Shown in pieces: positions 1 to 7,849 of a stretch of 64,000 nt of DNA. The notes beneath the pieces were generated by a model. The model did not search any database, was not told the origin of the DNA, and saw nothing but the letters and a program-made list of their open reading frames with translations. Within the stretch, counting starts at the first letter, position 1. The number at the start of each line of letters is the position of its first letter. The stretch comes from Pseudomonas prosekii (lineage in GTDB: Bacteria; Pseudomonadota; Gammaproteobacteria; Pseudomonadales; Pseudomonadaceae): positions 3,325,001 to 3,389,000 of the forward strand of contig NZ_LT629762.1 in assembly GCF_900105155.1 (NCBI RefSeq). The letters run 5' to 3'. The translations under genes were made by a program, and so were the position numbers.

Positions 1-294
1 GAGCATGCATGGAGGTACATTACAGATGCCACAGATGGCGCATCCCTCCGTGGGGCGGAAGCTCAAATCATTGCTGAGAAATTCTTCACTGGTGATGTGC
101 ATAACTATAAATCGTTACGTGCGTTGATGAAGGAGCAGTTCGGAACGGATGATGTGCGTCTTGTAGATCAAGAATCCTTTTCGGAGCATCTGGAGCATTT
201 GATGAGTAAAGGCATTGTCAAATTTGAGCCCGCATTTGTTCTTGGCGCTTATGGCAAGGAAATGCAGGTTCTTGTTCACGTAAAGGGGACGTAA
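1..294 (+). CDS. C-terminal part of an unknown protein (5' end outside window)
   Basis: The reading frame is open from the first base of the window to a TAA at 292-294, so this is the last 97 residues of a longer gene. It is a soluble, mixed-charge tail with no signal peptide, membrane segment or motif that I recognise. It is followed after 2 bp by another small gene on the same strand, so the two are probably translated as one operon. The DNA is less GC-rich than the rest of the window, which fits recently acquired DNA. The position, at the edge of an IS and next to a broken chromosomal gene, suggests cargo or integration machinery of a mobile element. That is inference only; no function is assigned. 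Confidence 0.6.
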   Translation, partial: EHAWRYITDATDGASLRGAEAQIIAEKFFTGDVHNYKSLRALMKEQFGTDDVRLVDQESFSEHLEHLMSKGIVKFEPAFVLGAYGKEMQVLVHVKGT

Positions 295-296
295 TC

Positions 297-560
297 ATGG
301 GTAAGCCTAGGTCGGAAATTCAAGTTTACAATCAGTCAATCAAGGCGCGGCAGGTTCTGCTAGAGGGCGTACTTGCCGATGTTAAAAAATACTTCTCAAA
401 TGAGGTTGTTACTTCCGCTCTAAAAAATCAAGGAGCTTTGGCTTCCCTTTCTTACAAGTTCGATTTGGCTGGACAGCATTACGCTATCGACTCAACGAGT
501 CTGAACACCCTCAAAAAAAATCCGATGAATTACTTGGTCATCACGGTTTCGCAGGGTTAG
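297..560 (+). CDS. small hypothetical protein of the accessory region
   Basis: An 87-residue protein beginning with ATG at 297 just behind the stop of the preceding gene. The tight spacing implies translational coupling. It has a basic N-terminus, no signal peptide and no transmembrane segment. I do not recognise the family. The AT-rich codon choice (for example the run of AAA codons near 512-520) differs from the chromosomal genes of the window. It lies between two other unknown genes in what looks like a three-gene operon. Confidence 0.55.
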   Translation: MGKPRSEIQVYNQSIKARQVLLEGVLADVKKYFSNEVVTSALKNQGALASLSYKFDLAGQHYAIDSTSLNTLKKNPMNYLVITVSQG

Positions 561-574
561 AGCGTCTTAGATGC

Positions 575-874
575 GTGGCTAAGGATGCAATTGCCGCGTA
601 TGCCGAAAGGGGCAACAAACCCACCAAGAAGACCAAGCATGGGCTAGAGCAAATTAATAGCGAGTTAGAATGCGCGGTGGTCGCACTGCGCCGCGCTAAT
701 TTCAGGTTGCTTCAAGGGCTTTCCACTGCTATCTCGGGAATCAAAGAAACTAGGGATGGTTCTAGTGAGGCTATTAGAAATAAAAGCGCTAGCGAAGCCG
801 TAAATGCACTGTTGGCAATAGTCTCGCTTAATGAATCTCCTTTTGATGTGATTCCATCTCACGATAATATCTGA
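575..874 (+). CDS. small hypothetical protein whose stop codon lies in the IS end
   Basis: A 99-residue frame if GTG at 575 is the start. The frame stays open upstream of 575, overlapping the previous gene, so the true start may lie earlier (no good ribosome binding site is visible). The protein is mostly helical in character, with basic residues near the N-terminus. The TGA stop at 872-874 is formed by the first three bases of the insertion sequence. If the IS is removed and its flanks joined, a TAG falls in frame at the same point, so the protein may be nearly or exactly full length. No function recognised; third gene of an accessory operon. Confidence 0.45.
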   Translation: MAKDAIAAYAERGNKPTKKTKHGLEQINSELECAVVALRRANFRLLQGLSTAISGIKETRDGSSEAIRNKSASEAVNALLAIVSLNESPFDVIPSHDNI

Positions 875-904
875 ATCGCCCCGGGTTTTCTAGACACTCT
901 CCAG
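872..904 (+). repeat. left terminal inverted repeat of the IS
   Basis: 33 bp starting TGAATCGCCCC. It pairs with 2070-2102 with a few mismatches. It also supplies the TGA stop of the gene ending at 874 and the stop of orfB. Confidence 0.9.
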
Positions 905-1771
905 GCTCGCTGCGTAACGCTTTTCAAACTCTACCGGTGACAGCTGATTGTTGAAACTGTGGCGTCGTTTTGGGTTGTAAAACATCTCGATGTAATCGAA
1001 CACATCATCCCGAGCATCCTGGCGTGTAGTGTAGATTTTACGCTTGATCCGTTCCCGCTTTAGCAGCTGGAAAAAGCTCTCCGCCACAGCGTTGTCGTGG
1101 CAGTTACCTCGACGACTCATGCTGGCCACCAGGTTGTTAGCTTTCAAGAAGCTTCGCCAGTCTGAGCTGCTGTACTGACTGCCTTGATCTGAGTGGATCA
1201 TCACCTCTTGCTTCGGCTTACGTCTCCAAACCGCCATCAGCAGTGCATCAATGGCTACGTCGCTGGTCATCTGCGACTTCATTGACCAACCAATGATCTG
1301 GCGTGAAAACAGATCGAGCACCACGGCCAAATACAGCCAGCCTTCATATGTTCGGATGTAGGTAATGTCTGTGACCCAGACTTTGTTGGGTTCTCTGACA
1401 TCGAATTGGCGCTTCAGTAAGTTCGGTGAGGCAACGGCTGGTTTACCGCCATATTTTCCCGGCCTCCGTCGATACCCAGTCTGAGAACGTAAACCCTCAA
1501 GGCGCATCAACCTAGCCACCCGGTGACGGCCACAGCTCTCACCAACCTCTCGCAGGTCATCATGGATCTTGCGATAGCCATAAACGCCACCGCTTTCCAG
1601 CCAGGAGTGTTTGATCAATCCAAGCAGTCGCTGATCGTCCTTGGCTCGCGCAGATTTTGGTTCTGATAGCCACGCGTAGTAGCCGCTGGGATGAACCTTG
1701 AGCGTCAGGCAAAGCCGTCGAATCGCGTAATGACCCGATTGCTGCTTAATAAAGGCGTACTTCAGCCGCAC
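890..1771 (-). CDS. IS3-family transposase OrfB (DDE integrase core)
   Basis: A 293-residue protein with an HTH_21-like N-terminal region (SGGVYGYRKIH) and an rve integrase core. The three catalytic acids are visible as D in WVTDITYI, D in IHSDQGSQY and E in NAVAESFFQLLK. It is made as part of an OrfAB fusion after a -1 frameshift from orfA, with which it overlaps by 10 bp. It carries out cleavage and strand transfer at the IS ends. Length and motifs are intact, so the element looks potentially active. Confidence 0.93.
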   Translation of the reverse strand: MRLKYAFIKQQSGHYAIRRLCLTLKVHPSGYYAWLSEPKSARAKDDQRLLGLIKHSWLESGGVYGYRKIHDDLREVGESCGRHRVARLMRLEGLRSQTGYRRRPGKYGGKPAVASPNLLKRQFDVREPNKVWVTDITYIRTYEGWLYLAVVLDLFSRQIIGWSMKSQMTSDVAIDALLMAVWRRKPKQEVMIHSDQGSQYSSSDWRSFLKANNLVASMSRRGNCHDNAVAESFFQLLKRERIKRKIYTTRQDARDDVFDYIEMFYNPKRRHSFNNQLSPVEFEKRYAASLESV

Positions 1772-2040
1772 TCCTTGGCAAAGTACGCGGCGGCCTTTTT
1801 TAAGATGTCTCGCTCCTCCGTCACCCGTTTCAGCTCGGCACGTAGACGACGAACCTCAGCGCTTTGATCATCCTCCTCAACGCGCTGTTCTTGGGGCTTG
1901 GTGTAGCGCTTAACCCAGGCATAGAGGCTGTGCACGGACACACCCAATCGTGCAGCCACCTCCGAGACAGGAAGCTGCTTTTCGGTCACTTGCTTGACCG
2001 CCTGGATTTTGAATTCTTCGGGATATCGCTGGTTGCTCAT
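1762..2040 (-). CDS. IS3-family transposase OrfA (HTH_Tnp_1)
   Basis: A 92-residue protein. Residues about 1-50 form a helix-turn-helix (VSEVAARLGVSVHSLYAWVK) that should bind the terminal inverted repeats. Residues about 58-85 form a leucine-zipper-like helix (LRAELKRVTEERDILKKA). The A AAA AAG slippery site lies near the end of the gene in the right phase for -1 frameshifting into orfB. An AGGAGGTGCC sequence just upstream of the ATG at 2040 is a strong ribosome binding site. Confidence 0.93.
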   Translation of the reverse strand: MSNQRYPEEFKIQAVKQVTEKQLPVSEVAARLGVSVHSLYAWVKRYTKPQEQRVEEDDQSAEVRRLRAELKRVTEERDILKKAAAYFAKECG

Positions 2041-2069
2041 GGCACCTCCTAATGGGCCTCATTTTAAGG

Positions 2070-2102
2070 CTTGGAGGTGTCTACGAAACTAGGGGCGATT
2101 CA
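2070..2102 (-). repeat. right terminal inverted repeat of the IS
   Basis: Read on the minus strand it begins TGAATCGCCCC and continues with the shared GTAGACAC-type core found in the left end. It lies just upstream of orfA and probably contains its promoter. Confidence 0.9.
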
Positions 2103-2205
2103 TAGCTCGGCAGGAACAGAGGCGCATCTCAGCTTTCAGTGGCGCTGCGTAGCCCCCTTCAATGTGACAAAGATGCATGCCTTTTTGGCGCCTTTGGGAA
2201 AACCC
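2103..2205. other. short segment between IS and broken antiporter gene, origin unknown
   Basis: About 100 bp that belongs neither to the IS (which ends at 2102) nor, by protein homology, to the antiporter gene. The antiporter frame loses its family-like sequence after codons for YLDGFW at about 2205. The segment has no convincing gene. It probably represents one end of the accessory DNA inserted in or replacing the antiporter 3' region. No clear terminal repeat could be matched by eye. Confidence 0.4.
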
Positions 2206-3064
2206 AAAAACCGTCGAGGTACTTTCGGGTCATGTCGTTCATCGCCAGGTTGCGGCCCAGATTCCCGATGATCAGACCGGCGACGACCATCGCGATCGGC
2301 GCGGAAACGTGTAGCTCCGAGGCCATGGCCGAGCCGCCGATCACCAGCGCCAGGGTCAGCATCACTTCGATCTGATGCTGCTCGATGCTCTTGATCATCA
2401 GGTACACGAGGTAACCGATCAGCCCGCCGAACACCACGCCGCCAATCGCTTCGTGGGCGAACAGCATGGCGGTGGCGCCAACCGTCGGGGTTTCACCCAG
2501 CTGCGCGATGCCGAGCAACACGGTAAACACCACGACCGCCGTGCCGTCATTGAACAGCGACTCGCCGACGATGGTGGTTTTCAGCGGTTTGGAGGCGTTG
2601 GCGGTACGCAGCACGCCGAGCACCGCGATTGGGTCGGTCGGCGAAATCAGCGCGCCGAACAGCAGGCAATAGAGGAAGCTCACGTGCCAGCCGAACAGGG
2701 CAAAAATGTAATACGCGAGGCTGCCGATCACCGCTGTGGCGATCAACACACCGAAGGTCGCGAGCAAACCGATTGGCCAGCGGTAACTGCGCAGGTCGTT
2801 GAGGTTGACGTGCAGGGCGCCGGCGAACAGCAGGAAGGACAGCATCCAGTTCATCAGCAAATCGCCGAAATCGATCTGGCCGATCAACTGCTGCACGCGC
2901 TCTTCGAGACCGGGGTAACCGATGAAACTCAGGCCTTGCAATAACAGGGAAAACATCAGCGCCGTGACCATCACGCCGATGGTCGGCGGCAGGCCGATGA
3001 AGCGGAAATTCACGTAGGTGAGCAGGGACGTAAGGCAAATAAACGCAGCGACAAGTTCAAGCAT
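2159..3064 (-). pseudogene. Na+/H+ antiporter (CPA1/NhaP type), 3' end lost
   Basis: The start ATG at 3064 follows a good AAAGGA site; the longer frame to 3187 lacks one. The remaining product has about 301 residues and about 8-9 hydrophobic segments. It includes the CPA1 hallmarks LISPTDPIAVLG and ESLFNDGTAVVVF, where the acidic residues of the cation path lie. Family members run to 400-550 residues, and the conserved sequence normally following YLDGFW is replaced here by about 16 unrelated residues ending at a chance stop. The protein should be non-functional in sodium/proton exchange. The break lies about 100 bp from an IS and accessory genes, so insertion or deletion by mobile DNA is the likely cause. 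The missing 3' part is not in this window. Confidence 0.85.
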
Positions 3065-3183
3065 CCGGGGTCCTTTGGATGGGAGATGAGTTAGGCACGA
3101 TGCGGGTCGTGCATGGGTTTGATGTGCCGGGCGAGGGTGAGGGCACAGGTTGGGTGGATTGAAATGGGTGATGAGATCAAGAG

Positions 3184-3577
3184 CCACCCCTCACCCCAGC
3201 CCTCTCCCCAAAGGGGAGAGGGGGAAAGGGAGCAGAACTTTGTGCCAGTCAAAACCTGAGTTCGACTCAGAATTTTCAGGTTGATGTAACTCGACGGAAC
3301 ACCTCGGTCAGTCCCTCTCCCAAAGGGTGGAGGGGGAAAGGGAGCAGACCTTTGTGGCGTTCAAAACCTGAGTTCGACTCAGAATTTTCAGGTCGATGTA
3401 ACTCGACAGAACACCTCGGTCAGTCCCTCTCCGCAAAGGGGAGAGGGGAAAGGGAGCGGACCTTTGTGCCATTCAAAAACCTGAGTTCGACTCAGAACTT
3501 TCAGGTCGATGAAACTCGACAGAACACCTCGGTCAGTCCCCTCTACCCTCTGGGGAGAGGGTTAGGGTGAGGGGTGG
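3184..3577. repeat. tandem repeat array, about 112-bp units, with inverted ends
   Basis: Three or more units with a period of 112-113 bp: the landmark ACCTCGGTCAGT begins at 3301, 3413 and 3526. Each unit carries a CTCTCC...GGGGAGAG hairpin and a TGAGTTCGACTCA palindrome. The array begins with CCACCCCTCACC and ends with its inverse GGTGAGGGGTGG, so the whole block is an inverted-ended cassette. A second array of the same design lies at 53522-54132. It fills the gap between two minus-strand genes and starts about 20 bp past the stop of the downstream one (3597). Confidence 0.9.
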
Positions 3578-3596
3578 ATCCCCTGACACCCACCCA

Positions 3597-4766
3597 TCAG
3601 CCGGACACATTGACCGCCGTCGCGCCCCGGCGTTGCAGGTAGATGTAGAAAAGCGCGGTCAGCACCGTCAACCCGCTGACCAGTGCGCCGGTCCACGGCA
3701 AGTCGGCCAGATCCGCGCCGCTGGCAACCACAAGTCCGCCGATCCACGCGCCGGCGGCGTTGCCCAGGTTGAACGCGCTCTGGTTCAGCGTCGAACCGAG
3801 ATTCGGCGCTTCATGCGCCTGATCGATGATCAGCAATTGCAGAATCGGGCACAGCGCGAAAGCGAAAATCCCCCACAGCACCAGCGTGATCGCCGCCGGA
3901 ATCACCGATTGACTGGTCTGGCTGAACGCCGCCAGCACCACCACACACGCCAGCGCCATACCCACCAGCGACGGCAACAGACGACTGTCAGCCAAGCGCC
4001 CGCCGATCATGCTGCCGGCGGTCAAACCGACGCCGAACAACAGCAACATTACCGTCACGCCGTGTGGGCTGACGCCGGTGATGTCCTGCAGGATGGGCGC
4101 GATGTAAGTGAACACGCTGAACAGACTGGTCGACGCCAGCACTCTCATGCCCAGCGCCAGCAGCACATTGGCCTTGCCCAGCACTTTGAATTCGCTGGCC
4201 AGGTTGGCCTTGTCCAGGGTGATGTCTTTGGGCAGCCACAACCACTGAGCAATGGCCGCGATGACGCCGATCACCGACACCGCCCAGAACGTCGAGCGCC
4301 AACCGGCGTATTGGCCGAGCGCCGTGCCCAGTGGCACGCCGAGCACGTTGGCCAGGGTCAGGCCGGTGAACATCAGGGCAATCGCCTGCGCGCGTTTGTT
4401 CGGCGCGACCAGTCCTGCCGCCACCACCGAACCGATGCCGAAGAACGCGCCGTGGCACAACGCGGTGACGACTCGCGCGGCCATCAGCGTCGCGTAATTC
4501 GGCGCCAACGCGCAGAGGATGTTGCCGAGGATGAACATCAGCGTCATCCCCAGCAGTGTGGCTTTGCGCGGCATGTTGGCGGTGGCGATCGCCAGGATCG
4601 GCGCGCCGAACACCACGCCCAGGGCGTAGCCGGTAATCAGCAGGCCGGCGTGAGGAATGCTCACGGCGAGGTCGCGGGCGACATCGGGCAGCAGGCCCAT
4701 GATGACGAATTCAGTGGTGCCGATGCCGAAAGCGGCAACAGCGAGGGCAAACAAGGCGAGTGGCAT
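3597..4766 (-). CDS. MFS transporter, DHA1 family (YdhP/AraJ-like)
   Basis: A 389-residue inner-membrane protein with about 12 hydrophobic segments. The N-terminal sequence FGIGTTEFVIMGLLPDVA and the following GYALGVVFGAP segment are typical of the YdhP/AraJ branch of proton-driven exporters, which pump out sugars, arabinose-related compounds or drugs. The substrate cannot be deduced. The start at 4766 (MPLALFALAV) matches the family; the frame extends to 4820 without support. It stands alone between a repeat array and a REP cluster. Confidence 0.85.
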   Translation of the reverse strand: MPLALFALAVAAFGIGTTEFVIMGLLPDVARDLAVSIPHAGLLITGYALGVVFGAPILAIATANMPRKATLLGMTLMFILGNILCALAPNYATLMAARVVTALCHGAFFGIGSVVAAGLVAPNKRAQAIALMFTGLTLANVLGVPLGTALGQYAGWRSTFWAVSVIGVIAAIAQWLWLPKDITLDKANLASEFKVLGKANVLLALGMRVLASTSLFSVFTYIAPILQDITGVSPHGVTVMLLLFGVGLTAGSMIGGRLADSRLLPSLVGMALACVVVLAAFSQTSQSVIPAAITLVLWGIFAFALCPILQLLIIDQAHEAPNLGSTLNQSAFNLGNAAGAWIGGLVVASGADLADLPWTGALVSGLTVLTALFYIYLQRRGATAVNVSG

Positions 4767-4949
4767 GCGCAAGGTCTCTGTCGGTAGTCTTGACGCTGTG
4801 ATCAGGCATACGCAGGCCAACGACCGATCTCGAAGAGTGCGGGCGGGGGCGTGAATTATTGGAATTAGTCTGTGCGCAACTGAGTGCGGCGTGGTCGCTT
4901 GCAGTATAAACAGCTGCGGACATATCGCGAATCAATTCTCCCGCGCTAT

Positions 4950-5132
4950 CGCGTAGGAGCGAGGCTTGCTGTGGGAGCAAGGCTTGCCCGCGATGGCGGT
5001 CTCAGGGGCGTCATCGCGAGCAAGCTATGCTCCCACTGCAAGCTATGCTCCCACTGCTAGCTATGCACCCACAGCAAGCTTTGCTCCCACAGCAAAATAT
5101 GCTCCCACTCAAGCCTCGCTCCTATAGGAGCG
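4950..5132. repeat. REP cluster with head-to-tail half sites
   Basis: Contains inverted copies of the GTAGGAGCGAGGCTTGC / GTGGGAGC...GCTTGC REP-like motif of fluorescent pseudomonads. Between them are five tandem 18-bp copies of one arm at 5021-5110. Fills most of the gap between the divergent transporter genes at 4766 and 5157. Confidence 0.85.
5021..5110. repeat. five tandem 18-bp copies of a REP arm
   Basis: Units begin at 5021, 5039, 5057, 5075 and 5093. The first two are identical (CAAGCTATGCTCCCACTG) and the others differ at 2-5 positions. A REP element is normally a single hairpin, so amplification of one arm is unusual. Confidence 0.85.
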
Positions 5133-5156
5133 GGTGGACAACAAGAGGAGTCGGCC

Positions 5157-5990
5157 GTGCTTGCAACAGCACTGGTGTTGGTGGCGGCGCTGTTGCACGC
5201 GGCGTGGAATACCCTGATCAAGTTCAGCGCCGAGCGGCTGTTGGTGGTCGCGTGCATGGACTCGGTGGCGATGCTGTTTGTCGCGATCATGCTGCCGTTC
5301 GTGAGCGCGCCGCCGCTGGAAATCTGGCCGTGGATTCTGGCGTCGGCAGCGTTCGAATTGCTTTACCGCTATCTGCTGATTCAGGCGTATCGAGTCGGCG
5401 ACCTCGGGTTGGTCTATCCGTTGATGCGCGGGTTATCGCCACTGGTAGTGCTGGCACTGACGCTAATCTTTGCCGGCGAAGTGCTGACCGATCAGCAGAT
5501 CTTCGGCATTTTGCTGATCCCGCTCGGCATGCTCTGCCTGCTCTGGCAGGGCGGTGGCGGCGCGCGATTGCCGTGGTCGATGTTGCCGGTGGTGGCGCTG
5601 ATCGGCCTGTGCATCGGTTGTTACACCTTCATCGATGGCCAGGCGCTGCGGCGCTGGTCGCATCCGATCGACTATCTGGTGTGGGTCACGCTACTCAGCA
5701 CCTGGCCATTCCCGTTGCTGGCGCTGGTGCGCAAACGGCCGGCGTTCAAGCTGTTCTGGCGCGAGCAGTGGCGGCTCGGGCTGACGGTCGGGTTTTGTGT
5801 GTTGTTCAGCTACGCTCTGGTGTTATGGGCGATGCAATTGGGCTCGATTGCCGAAGCGGCGGCGCTGCGCGAGATCAGTGTGATTCTGGTGGTGCTGTTC
5901 GGCATGCGCTACTTGAAAGAACCTTTCGGCCGGCCGCGGCTCTTAGCCTGTGGGTTGGTATTGGTCAGCATGCTGGTGATGAAGTTTTGA
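5157..5990 (+). CDS. EamA/DMT family permease
   Basis: A 277-residue protein starting with GTG at 5157, behind AGAGGAG at a good distance. It has about 10 hydrophobic segments in two EamA halves, as in the drug/metabolite transporter superfamily (metabolite or amino-acid exporters). The family is common, but the sequence does not show a substrate. It is followed after 40 bp by the MAPEG gene on the same strand, probably cotranscribed. Confidence 0.85.
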   Translation: MLATALVLVAALLHAAWNTLIKFSAERLLVVACMDSVAMLFVAIMLPFVSAPPLEIWPWILASAAFELLYRYLLIQAYRVGDLGLVYPLMRGLSPLVVLALTLIFAGEVLTDQQIFGILLIPLGMLCLLWQGGGGARLPWSMLPVVALIGLCIGCYTFIDGQALRRWSHPIDYLVWVTLLSTWPFPLLALVRKRPAFKLFWREQWRLGLTVGFCVLFSYALVLWAMQLGSIAEAAALREISVILVVLFGMRYLKEPFGRPRLLACGLVLVSMLVMKF

Positions 5991-6030
5991 CCGGCGCTCG
6001 AATTTCAAAAACTGAAGAAAGGATTGCTCT

Positions 6031-6414
6031 ATGACGGTTGCTCTGTGGTGCGTTTTGATCGCGATTTTCCTGCCGTACCTGTGCACGGGGATCGCCAAGT
6101 TCGGCAATGGCTTCAGGCTGCAAGACAACCATGATCCACGAGACTTTCTCGAATCGCTGAACGGCTTCGGACGACGCGCGCATGCGGCGCAGTTGAACAG
6201 TTTTGAAGTGACCCCGGCGTTCGCCGCAGCGGTGCTGGTTGCGCATCTGGTCGGCACGGCGCAGTTGGTCACGGTCAACGTGTTGGCGGTGCTGTTTATC
6301 ACCAGTCGGCTGCTTTACATCATTTGCTACCTGGCGGACTGGGCGATGTTGCGGTCGCTGGTGTGGTTTGTCGGGATGGCGTTGATTGCGAGTTTCTTTT
6401 TTGTGTCGATGTGA
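6031..6414 (+). CDS. MAPEG-family membrane protein
   Basis: A 127-residue protein of four hydrophobic segments starting behind AAGAAAGGA at 6031. It has the MAPEG layout: a first helix, a basic loop with NHDPRDF, then EVTPAFAAAVLVAH and a final SRLLYIICYLADW segment. Eukaryotic MAPEG proteins are glutathione-linked enzymes; bacterial members are mostly uncharacterised. It is probably in an operon with the upstream permease and ends just before a REP pair. Confidence 0.8.
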   Translation: MTVALWCVLIAIFLPYLCTGIAKFGNGFRLQDNHDPRDFLESLNGFGRRAHAAQLNSFEVTPAFAAAVLVAHLVGTAQLVTVNVLAVLFITSRLLYIICYLADWAMLRSLVWFVGMALIASFFFVSM

Positions 6415-6454
6415 GTCGGCATAGACAGGATATTTGTCGGTTGTAAGGGCCTCA

Positions 6455-6516
6455 TCGCGAGCAGGCTCGCTCCTACAGTTGGAATGCATTCCCTGTAGGA
6501 GCTAGCTTGCTCGCGA
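6455..6516. repeat. REP pair (inverted)
   Basis: Two inverted copies of the TCGCGAGCAGGCTCGCTCCTACAG type, separated by a short loop. It lies between the convergent 3' ends of the MAPEG gene and mltA and could act as a transcript end structure. Confidence 0.85.
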
Positions 6517-6542
6517 TAGCTATCTGACTGACGACAGATGAT

Positions 6543-7721
6543 TCAAGGCTTCACCGCATCCGCCACCTGCGGCACTTGCGGCAGCGCTGCACCTTTTGGC
6601 CACAACATCCAGATCTGTCCTTGCTGCTTCATGTCGCCAGCCAGTTGCCCGGCTGCTTCGCCGGTGCCCCAGAACAAATCGGCGCGGACTTCGCCGGCAA
6701 TTGCGCCGCCGGTGTCCTGTGCCGCGACCGGACGCACCAGTGCGCTGCCATCCGGTTTGGTCGTCGATAACCACAACAGGCTGCCCAAAGGAATCACCTT
6801 GCGATCCACCGCCGCGCTGTAACCGGCCGTCAATGGCACGTTGAGCGAGCCGCGTGGCCCTTCGTTGCTGTCCGGGTTTTGCGTGAAGAACACATAGCTG
6901 GGGTTGCTCGCCAGCAGTTGCGGAATCCGCTCGGGATTGGCTTTTGCCCACGCGCTGATGGCGCCCATGGTCACTTCTTCTTTCTTCAGTTCACCCTGTT
7001 CGACCAACCAGCGACCGATCGGCCGATAGGGGTGGCCGTTCTGGTCGGCATAGGCGATGCGCAACTGGCGACCGCTGTCGAGCTGGATGCGTCCCGAGCC
7101 CTGGATTTGCAGGAATTGCAGGTTCATCGGATCCGTCAGCCAGGCAACCACCGGCGCCTTGACGCCGTTGTTCTCGATGGTGGCAGCGTCGTCATAAGGC
7201 TTGAGCACCCGACCTTCGAGGCGTCCGCGCAGGCGTTTGCCCTTGAGTTCCGGATAAATGCTGTCCAGTGAGACAACGATCATGTCTTCGGGCACGCCGT
7301 AGACCGGAATGTTCGCCACTTCGGTCTGGGTCAGGCTGCCGGGGTAGACCGGTTCGTAGTAACCGGTGATCAAGCCATTCGGGTTGTCGTTGGCGGCGCG
7401 CAGGCCATAGACGTCGAGGTTTTGTTTGAGGAAACCACGAATTGCATCGGCGCTGGCCGGCACATTGGCGGACGCGGCGCAGGTCTGGCCCCAGATCGGA
7501 TCAGCCTTGAGGCGTGTGCAGGCGCTGCGCCAGGAACCGAAACCGGCCACCAGGTCAGCGTCGGACACAGCTGGCAATGCTTCCCACGTGGCGCTGGTGT
7601 AAGTCGCCAATGCGTGGGTTTTGGGGGCGTTGTTTTCGCCGCCGGTGCAGCCTGCGAGCACGGCTACCATCGGCAGGGTCCAGGTCAGGCGGGGGCGCCA
7701 GGCCTTGAAACGGCTGTTCAT
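6543..7721 (-). CDS. mltA: membrane-bound lytic murein transglycosylase A
   Basis: A 392-residue lipoprotein that cleaves peptidoglycan between MurNAc and GlcNAc with formation of 1,6-anhydro-MurNAc at the outer membrane. The N-terminus has a basic start, a hydrophobic segment and the lipobox LAGC. The MltA barrel domain follows (GLITGYYEPVYPGS, LQFLQIQGSGRI), then the 3D domain with its conserved aspartates (AAQDTGGAI, DLFWG). The start at 7721 is preceded by AAAGGA; the frame continues to 7769 without a binding site. Stands alone between a REP pair and the divergent cytochrome gene. Confidence 0.94.
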   Translation of the reverse strand: MNSRFKAWRPRLTWTLPMVAVLAGCTGGENNAPKTHALATYTSATWEALPAVSDADLVAGFGSWRSACTRLKADPIWGQTCAASANVPASADAIRGFLKQNLDVYGLRAANDNPNGLITGYYEPVYPGSLTQTEVANIPVYGVPEDMIVVSLDSIYPELKGKRLRGRLEGRVLKPYDDAATIENNGVKAPVVAWLTDPMNLQFLQIQGSGRIQLDSGRQLRIAYADQNGHPYRPIGRWLVEQGELKKEEVTMGAISAWAKANPERIPQLLASNPSYVFFTQNPDSNEGPRGSLNVPLTAGYSAAVDRKVIPLGSLLWLSTTKPDGSALVRPVAAQDTGGAIAGEVRADLFWGTGEAAGQLAGDMKQQGQIWMLWPKGAALPQVPQVADAVKP

Positions 7722-7849
7722 GGAGTAATTCCTTTGACGGTCGCCCGAGTGCTCCATGCGCTCAAACAACCCTTATTGATAATAGGGCTATTGGTGTTTG
7801 CCGATGACGCGAGGATACTGGCCGCCGTTTCCCGTAACCTGAAGCCACC

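Larger units (their letters stand above)
872..2102 (-). mobile_element. IS3-family insertion sequence, 1231 bp, complete
   Basis: The element is bounded by imperfect 33-bp inverted repeats at 872-904 and 2070-2102, both beginning TGAATCGCCCC when read inward. It carries two overlapping frames, orfA and orfB, on the minus strand, as is usual for IS3-family elements. A heptamer A AAA AAG lies in the orfA reading phase (CTTTTTT on the plus strand at 1794-1800), and orfB is in the -1 frame relative to orfA, so an OrfAB transposase by programmed frameshifting is expected. The bases outside the two ends (ATC on the left, TAG on the right) do not form the 3-bp target duplication usual for this group. 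The insertion may therefore have been followed by a rearrangement. Confidence 0.93.

Noticed and set aside
2159..3187. Intact 342-residue antiporter
   Set aside because: The N-terminal extension lacks a start signal and the C-terminus departs from the family, so the gene is truncated rather than complete.
3184..3577. CRISPR array
   Set aside because: Repeats and intervening sequence are both conserved, giving tandem units of 112 bp; there are no unique spacers of constant length and no cas genes.
5027..6034. 335-codon plus-strand frame overlapping the EamA gene
   Set aside because: It starts in the 18-bp repeats and reads a different frame from the permease, which has clear membrane helices and a ribosome site.
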